A stretch of DNA of 10,894 nucleotides, taken from the NCBI GenBank assembly GCA_049644265.1, contig JBARRO010000123.1:1-10894 (forward strand), in the 5' to 3' direction. This document shows positions 6,808-10,894 of the stretch, in pieces. Position 1 is the first letter of the stretch, and every line of letters begins with the position of its first letter. Source of the stretch: JBARRO01 sp049644265 (lineage in GTDB: Bacteria; Bacteroidota; Ignavibacteria; UBA10030). The notes below the pieces were generated by a model. That model searched no databases and was not told the DNA's origin. It saw only the letters and a list, made by a program, of their open reading frames with translations. The translations under genes were made by a program, and so were the position numbers.

Positions 6808-6825
6808 CGCCCGGCAGAGCGGGCG
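6808..6825. other. Second small hairpin downstream of pdhC
   Basis: The sequence CGCCCG (6808-6813) pairs with CGGGCG (6820-6825) across a 6-base loop. It has no T-run in either direction. It lies between the pdhC stop and the main terminator and may protect the 3' end of the mRNA or be incidental. Confidence 0.35.
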
Positions 6826-6840
6826 ATTGATTGGCCGGCC

Positions 6841-8085
6841 TTAGGAAATCGAGACCAGCGAAGCTGGGTTCTCGATCAATTTGCGAAGATCCTGGAGGAA
6901 TCGCGCTGCCGCCGCCCCGTCGATGATCCGATGGTCGCTCGAGAGCGTGAGACGCATGGTGTGCCCGATGATGATCTTTTCGTCCTTGACCACCGGCTTC
7001 TCCATGATGCTCCCCACGGCGAGGATCGCGCCTTCCGGCGGATTGATGATCGCCACGAATTCATCCACACCAAACATGCCGAGGTTGCTGATGGTAAACG
7101 TTCCCCCCGAATACTCTTCAGGTTTCAGCTTGCGGTTTCGCGCCCGCTCGACGAGGTCCCGCAGCTCCTGATTAATCCTTCCAATTCCTTTTTGTTCGCA
7201 GTTCTTTAGGACGGGCGTTACAAGTCCGTCGTCGAGCGCCACGGCAACGGCAATATGCGCGTATCCGTACTGCCGCATGGCATTGCCAAGGAACGATCCG
7301 TTGACCTGCGGGTGCAGCATGAGGGCATTCGCACAGGCTTTCACGAGGATATCCGTGAAGCTGATCTTTGAGTCAAAAACGTTGTTCAATTGTTCGCGGA
7401 ACGCCATCGCAGGTTCCATATCCACTTCAATGGTCACGTAGAAGTGCGGAGCCGTCTGTTTGCTCTCTGTCATTCGCTTGGCAATGGTCTTGCGAATGGG
7501 TGAAAGCTCGACGTCCTGGGAAGTGCCGGGCTGAATGGCTGCATACGTGGGTGCTGGCATACCAACCTTGCCCGAAACGGCCGATTCGATATCGCGTTTG
7601 ATGATGCGCCCCTGCGGACCGCTACCGGGGATGGTTCTCAGGTCAATCTTCTTTTCCGTCGCCCATCGTCTCGCAAGCGGTGAGGCCTTGACTCTCCCAT
7701 CGCCCGGAGTAACAGGTTGTGGAGCAGGTGCTGTGGTTGTCTTCGGCGGAGCGGGAGCAACCGTGGATGGCTCAGGTTTAACTTGTGCAGGTGAAGGAGC
7801 GGCTTTTGGAGGTGCTGCATCAGTGAGGAGAGAGGCGATGTCGTCGTTTGCATCGCCAATGATACCGATCGCAGCTCCGATCGGAGCTTTGCCTCTTGTA
7901 GGAACGATAATCTTGCGCAGGATACCCGAGTCGTAGGCTTCGAGTTCCATATCCGCCTTATCCGACTCGATTTCGACGAGAGTTTCCCCCTGTTTGACCT
8001 TGTCCCCCTCTTTGTAGCGCCACTTGAGGATCACTCCCTCGGTCATCGTGTCGCTCAATTTTGGCATGAGAATTTTTGTGGCCAT
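6841..8085 (-). CDS. pdhC: Pyruvate dehydrogenase E2, dihydrolipoyllysine acetyltransferase
   Basis: E2 transfers the acetyl group from E1 via its lipoyl arm to CoA and forms the structural core of the complex. The 414-residue product starts at 8085 with MATKILMPKLSDTMTEG. The frame is open to an upstream Met at 8193, but that start would add 36 atypical residues and run ~98 bases into pdhB, whereas 8085 lies 10 bases after the pdhB stop. Domains: one lipoyl domain (~1-85) with the lipoylated Lys 43 in ESDKAD; an Ala/Pro/Thr-rich flexible linker (~88-130); the E1/E3-binding domain (~132-170, ASPLARRWA...GPQGRIIKRDI); and the catalytic acyltransferase domain (~190-414) with SSDHRIIDG, the active-site His 385 and Asp 389. 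The MPKLSDTMTEG start and the catalytic domain resemble mitochondrial and alphaproteobacterial pyruvate-type E2. A single lipoyl domain is normal for this type. Confidence 0.93.
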   Translation of the reverse strand: MATKILMPKLSDTMTEGVILKWRYKEGDKVKQGETLVEIESDKADMELEAYDSGILRKIIVPTRGKAPIGAAIGIIGDANDDIASLLTDAAPPKAAPSPAQVKPEPSTVAPAPPKTTTAPAPQPVTPGDGRVKASPLARRWATEKKIDLRTIPGSGPQGRIIKRDIESAVSGKVGMPAPTYAAIQPGTSQDVELSPIRKTIAKRMTESKQTAPHFYVTIEVDMEPAMAFREQLNNVFDSKISFTDILVKACANALMLHPQVNGSFLGNAMRQYGYAHIAVAVALDDGLVTPVLKNCEQKGIGRINQELRDLVERARNRKLKPEEYSGGTFTISNLGMFGVDEFVAIINPPEGAILAVGSIMEKPVVKDEKIIIGHTMRLTLSSDHRIIDGAAAARFLQDLRKLIENPASLVSIS

Positions 8086-8095
8086 AGGGTTCCCG

Positions 8096-9079
8096 TCAGC
8101 CGACGTACATGACTTTCTTGACTGCCTGTACAACCTTCTCCACAGTGGGTAGTGAAGCGACTTCCAGATTGTGTGCGTAGGGGAGTGGAACATCCTCCTG
8201 CGTCACGCGTTCAACCGGTGCGTCCAGATAATCGAAGACGTTCTTAGAAACTTCGTGGGAAATCTGTGCGCCGACACCTGCAAACGGCCATCCTTCTTCC
8301 ACGACAACAAGACGGTTCGTCTTTCGGACGGAGTTGAAAATCGATTCCCAATCCATCGGCTTGATCGTTCTCGGATCGATGACCTCTGCGCTGATTCCTT
8401 CTCCCGCCAACGATTCAACCGCTTTGAGAGTCACATGCCGGAGAACCTTCGACCACGAAACGATTGTCACATCCGTACCGTCACGCACGATTTCTCCCAC
8501 CCCAAGGGGAATCGTGTATTCGCCATCAGGAATCTCTCCCTTTTCCCCATACATCACTTCACTTTCGATGAAGACAATCGGGTTCTCATCGCGAATGGCG
8601 GTCTTCAGGAGGCCCTTGGCGTCCTTTGGAGTCGAAGGCATGACGACTTTCAATCCCGGGATGTGCGCGTAGATCGATTCGAGAGCCTGTGAATGCGTTG
8701 CGGCGAGGTTGTGCGCTGCTCCTCCCGGTCCCCGGAACACCATCGGAACGCTAAAGTGTCCTCCGGACATGGAGAGCATCTTTGCGGCGTTGTTGACGAT
8801 CTGATCGTAGGCCACGAGCGAGAAATTCCATGTCATGAACTCCACGATCGGTCGGAGGCCGGCCATGGCGGCACCGATGCCGATGCCGGCAAATCCCGCC
8901 TCGGCAATGGGAGTATCGATGATACGTTTCGGTCCCCATTTCTGAAGGAGGCCCTGGCTCACCTTGTAAGCGCCATTGTACTGTGCGACCTCTTCACCCA
9001 TGAGGAACACCCGCTCGTCGCGCGCCATTTCCTCATCCATGGCCTGGTTCAACGCTTCACGAAAACTTACTAAAGGCAT
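8096..9079 (-). CDS. pdhB: Pyruvate dehydrogenase E1 component, beta subunit
   Basis: E1 beta pairs with E1 alpha in a thiamine-diphosphate-dependent heterotetramer that decarboxylates pyruvate and acetylates the lipoyl group of E2. The 327-residue product is full length. Near the N-terminus is VFLMGEEVAQYNGAYKVS (~24-41), containing the conserved Glu that activates the thiazolium ring, followed by TPIAEAGFAGIGIGAAMAGL (~77-96) and FRGPGGAAHNLAATHSQ, all diagnostic of E1 beta. The C-terminal transketolase-like domain includes DPRTIKPMDWESI and VVVEEGWPFAGVGAQI. A GGAG Shine-Dalgarno motif (9088-9085) sits 5 bases before the ATG. It lies 12 bases downstream of the pdhA stop and 10 bases upstream of the pdhC start, so the three genes form one operon. 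The sequence looks closer to mitochondrial PDHB than to branched-chain enzymes, judged by eye. Confidence 0.93.
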   Translation of the reverse strand: MPLVSFREALNQAMDEEMARDERVFLMGEEVAQYNGAYKVSQGLLQKWGPKRIIDTPIAEAGFAGIGIGAAMAGLRPIVEFMTWNFSLVAYDQIVNNAAKMLSMSGGHFSVPMVFRGPGGAAHNLAATHSQALESIYAHIPGLKVVMPSTPKDAKGLLKTAIRDENPIVFIESEVMYGEKGEIPDGEYTIPLGVGEIVRDGTDVTIVSWSKVLRHVTLKAVESLAGEGISAEVIDPRTIKPMDWESIFNSVRKTNRLVVVEEGWPFAGVGAQISHEVSKNVFDYLDAPVERVTQEDVPLPYAHNLEVASLPTVEKVVQAVKKVMYVG

Positions 9080-9091
9080 GCGATCTCCGGT

Positions 9092-10111
9092 TCAGGCGAT
9101 ATAAACGTCGGTGTAAAGCTCATCCAGGGGGGGCTCGGGACTCTTTTCCGCAAATATCACAGCATCCTCGACGATCTTCTTGATTCGTTTTTCAGCGATT
9201 TCAAGATATTCTTCCGAGATCAGTCTTTCTTCTTTCAGGATTTCGGAAAGGACCGTCAGGGGATCCAGTTTCTTGAGGCTCTCGACTTCCTCTTTTGTTC
9301 GGTAGTGTCCGTGGATCGGGTCCGACATGGAGTGACCGCGGTACCGATAGGTTCGAACTTCCAGGAGAGTCGGCTCATAGGTCGATTTTGCCCGTTCAAC
9401 CGCCTCCTTCACATTCTTGTAGACGTCAAACACATCCATGCCGTCGACGATTGACCAGCGCATGTCATACGCAAGCGCTTTCTTGTAGAGCTCTTCAACC
9501 GCGGAGGATCGTTCGACGGAAGTGCCCATGCTGTATTTGTTGTTTTCTATGAGATAGATAACGGGGAGTTTCCAGAGGGCGGAAAGATTAAGCGCTTCAT
9601 GGAAGGAACCGATATTCGTTGCGCCGTCGCCCATGAAGCAGAGAATGACACGCTTTTCGCTTCTGTATTTTATCGCGAACGCAACTCCGGCGGCGATGGG
9701 GAGGTGTCCGCCGACAATTGCATGACCGCCGAGGAAGTTCTTCTCGCGGTCAAAGAAGTGCATTGACCCGCCCTTACCCTTGGTCGTTCCGGTATGTTTC
9801 CCAAGCAGCTCGGCCATGCATGCACCGGCGTCCAGTCCTTTGCAGAGGGCGAGTCCGTGGTCTCGGTAGGCCGTAATCACATAATCATCGGGTGTTATGG
9901 CAGCAACGGACCCTGTTGAAACAGCTTCCTGACCATTGTAGAGATGACAGAAACCACCGATTTTCCCCATCCCGTAGAGCTGGGCGGCCTTCTCTTCAAA
10001 ACGGCGAACCAAAAGCATCTCGTCGTACCATTTCAGGAGAGTTTCCTTCGGGAGGTCGAGGAGCCGGGACTCTTTTTCCTGTTTGCTTATTTCCGTAGCA
10101 GCATCCATCAT
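9092..10111 (-). CDS. pdhA: Pyruvate dehydrogenase E1 component, alpha subunit
   Basis: This is the catalytic partner of PdhB, binding thiamine diphosphate and Mg. The 339-residue product contains the ThDP motif GDG (161-163) ... ENN (189-191), the substrate-loop segments GKGGSMHFF (112-120) and GGHAIVGGHLPIAAG (128-142), and the active-site loop YRYRGHSMSDP (255-265) with His 260; Ser 261 corresponds to the regulatory phosphosite of mitochondrial E1 alpha. No PDH kinase is seen nearby, so phosphorylation is not implied. Two adjacent ATG codons (10111 and 10108) could start; GAAGG (10124-10120) is 8 bases before the first, which is chosen. It is the first gene of pdhABC; E3 (lipoamide dehydrogenase) must be encoded elsewhere. 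A pyruvate rather than branched-chain substrate is inferred from overall resemblance. Confidence 0.93.
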   Translation of the reverse strand: MMDAATEISKQEKESRLLDLPKETLLKWYDEMLLVRRFEEKAAQLYGMGKIGGFCHLYNGQEAVSTGSVAAITPDDYVITAYRDHGLALCKGLDAGACMAELLGKHTGTTKGKGGSMHFFDREKNFLGGHAIVGGHLPIAAGVAFAIKYRSEKRVILCFMGDGATNIGSFHEALNLSALWKLPVIYLIENNKYSMGTSVERSSAVEELYKKALAYDMRWSIVDGMDVFDVYKNVKEAVERAKSTYEPTLLEVRTYRYRGHSMSDPIHGHYRTKEEVESLKKLDPLTVLSEILKEERLISEEYLEIAEKRIKKIVEDAVIFAEKSPEPPLDELYTDVYIA

Positions 10112-10166
10112 CTACTCTACCTTCATTTTCTTCGAAAAACTGCCATGTTGTCTGAAAAAACAAATC

Positions 10167-10194
10167 AATATACGAAGAAGTTGAGAAAAAGCAA
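10167..10194 (-). promoter_or_regulatory. Candidate sigma-70-type promoter of pdhABC
   Basis: On the minus strand, TTGCTT (10194-10189) and TATATT (10172-10167) are separated by 16 bases and would give a leader of about 50 bases before pdhA. The fit is fair. If the organism uses Bacteroidota-type promoters (TTTG/TAnnTTTG), the assignment is weaker. Confidence 0.4.
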
Positions 10195-10209
10195 AAATGG
10201 GAAAGGAAT

Positions 10210-10280
10210 GCTGAAGATGAAAAGCCGTGCCGCTCCCCAAGGTTCTCAAGTGAAATCACGGCTGGTTTGCTTCTTCCAGC
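10210..10280. other. Imperfect inverted repeat between pdhA and the hemerythrin gene
   Basis: The core stem AGCCGTG (10223-10229) pairs with CACGGCT (10257-10263). Further out, GCTGAAGA (10210-10217) pairs with TCTTCCAGC (10272-10280) with one bulge, and the bases between are mismatched. It lies upstream of both divergent genes and could be an operator, an RNA hairpin, or the remnant of a small repeat. It has no proper T-run: the minus-strand side has only four T. Confidence 0.4.
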
Positions 10281-10295
10281 GGTCATTCATACTTT
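10267..10295 (+). promoter_or_regulatory. Weak promoter candidate for the hemerythrin-like gene
   Basis: TTGCTT (10267-10272) and TACTTT (10290-10295) are spaced by 17 bases. They overlap the right arm of the inverted repeat at 10210-10280. The match to consensus is poor, so this is only a suggestion. Confidence 0.25.
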
Positions 10296-10321
10296 AATAA
10301 CAGGCGTCTCTACAATTTGTT

Positions 10322-10327
10322 AGGAGG
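10322..10327 (+). promoter_or_regulatory. Shine-Dalgarno sequence AGGAGG deciding the hemerythrin start
   Basis: A perfect AGGAGG lies 8 bases before the ATG at 10336. An in-frame GTG at 10327 overlaps this motif and cannot be the start if the motif is used. Confidence 0.8.
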
Positions 10328-10335
10328 TGTTTCAT

Positions 10336-10845
10336 ATGAGCGGACCACTTTATCGATTCTTTACGGGGGATCACAGACGGCTGGACGAACTCTTCGAACG
10401 AACCACGGCAAACCCGAAAGCGTACGACCTGGAAGCGTATGCGGCCTTTCGCTCGGGCTTGTTGCGGCATATCGGTCTCGAGGAGAAAATCCTTTTTCCA
10501 GCAGCCCAGAGAGCGCATGGCGACAAACCTTTACAGATTCTGACAAAATTACGCCTTGACCACGGGGCTATCACTGCGTTGATGGTGCCGCCGCCGTCCC
10601 CGGCAATTATCGGTGCTCTCCGCAAGATCCTGGCGGACCACGACGCGCTTGAGGAGTCATTGGATGGGATCTATGAGCTTTCTGAGAAGCTCGTGGGTAG
10701 TGATGCGGAAAAGCTCCTTGCGGACGTCAAGAACGCGCCGGAAGTCCCTGTCCTTAAGCATCGGACTGAAGCGTTCATTTTGGATGCGACGAGAAGGGCG
10801 CTCAAGAGGGCGGGATATGATTTGGATGATTTTGGGAAGGTGTGA
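10336..10845 (+). CDS. Hemerythrin-like HHE cation-binding domain protein
   Basis: This is a 169-residue, helical, cytosolic protein. The metal-ligand pattern of hemerythrin/HHE domains is visible: His 13 (TGDHRRLD), His 45 and Glu 49 (LLRHIGLEE), His 76 (LRLDHGAI) and His 102 with Glu 106 (LADHDALEE). Such proteins hold a di-iron (or other metal) centre in a four-helix bundle and act in oxygen, NO or iron handling; which of these applies here is not readable. The C-terminal ~45 residues (after ~125) extend past the bundle and are charged, with no recognised motif. The ATG at 10336 has a strong Shine-Dalgarno sequence. The gene is monocistronic in the window and divergent from pdhA, sharing a ~220-base control region. 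No signal peptide is seen. Confidence 0.85.
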   Translation: MSGPLYRFFTGDHRRLDELFERTTANPKAYDLEAYAAFRSGLLRHIGLEEKILFPAAQRAHGDKPLQILTKLRLDHGAITALMVPPPSPAIIGALRKILADHDALEESLDGIYELSEKLVGSDAEKLLADVKNAPEVPVLKHRTEAFILDATRRALKRAGYDLDDFGKV

Positions 10846-10863
10846 GAGCAGTGTCATGGTAAT

Positions 10864-10890
10864 AAAAAGCCCCGTTCTTTCAGACGGGGC
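10864..10890 (-). terminator. Rho-independent terminator for a minus-strand gene to the right
   Basis: A perfect 7-bp stem, GCCCCGT (10869-10875) with ACGGGGC (10884-10890), has an 8-base loop. On the minus strand it is followed directly by five T (10868-10864). It therefore ends a minus-strand transcript from outside the window. It may also work for the hemerythrin gene if a T-run follows beyond base 10894, but the visible plus-strand bases after the stem are AGAG. Confidence 0.7.
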
Positions 10891-10894
10891 AGAG

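Noticed and set aside
8086..8193. N-terminal extension of E2 to the Met at 8193
   Set aside because: It overlaps pdhB by ~98 bases and precedes the conserved E2 start MATKILMPKLSDT; the start at 8085 fits operon spacing.
10327..10335. GTG start for the hemerythrin-like protein
   Set aside because: The GTG overlaps the AGGAGG Shine-Dalgarno motif, which is ideally placed for the ATG at 10336.

Overview
The window looks like a chromosomal segment from a Gram-negative bacterium of the Bacteroidota/Chlorobiota/Ignavibacteriota (FCB) group. This placement is inferred. It rests on the TonB-dependent receptor + PorV/PorQ-like protein + NHL lipoprotein cluster, on the mitochondrial-like pyruvate dehydrogenase genes, and on moderate GC content. 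No rRNA or other phylogenetic marker is present, so the exact lineage is open. No tRNA, CRISPR array, transposase or phage gene was found.

Layout. (1) 2-3319, plus strand: a three-gene outer-membrane cluster made of the C-terminal part of a TonB-dependent receptor (cut by the window edge), a PorV/PorQ-family beta-barrel protein and an NHL-repeat lipoprotein. The junctions are TAATG and TGA-T-ATG, so translation is probably coupled. (2) 3320-3650: a convergent intergenic region holding a ~157-bp element with long imperfect inverted repeats, which supplies the lipoprotein's stop codon, followed by a GC-rich hairpin with a T-run. (3) 6634-3651, minus strand: a compact four-gene ECF (energy-coupling factor) transporter operon in the order S, T, A, A', with every neighbour overlapping. 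(4) 6635-6840: a short gap with 9-bp-phased repeats and the terminator of the next operon. (5) 10111-6841, minus strand: pdhA-pdhB-pdhC, encoding E1 alpha, E1 beta and E2 of pyruvate dehydrogenase; E3 is not in the window. (6) 10336-10845, plus strand: a hemerythrin-like HHE protein divergent from pdhA. At the right edge is a terminator for a minus-strand gene outside the window.

How the genes work together. The first cluster should act at the outer membrane (TonB-driven uptake, a barrel partner and a lipid-anchored propeller). The ECF operon encodes a complete dedicated vitamin or micronutrient importer whose substrate cannot be read from the sequence. The pdh operon makes the core enzymes for pyruvate to acetyl-CoA.

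The most interesting observations are two. First, the two ECF ATPases carry complementary losses (signature motif and D-loop Asp in one, switch histidine in the other) that all fall in the same composite ATP site, predicting an asymmetric transporter with one degenerate site. Second, the intergenic inverted-repeat element contains a CACRAAGGA 9-mer array, and a closely related CACAGAGNN array lies in a second intergenic gap over 3 kb away.
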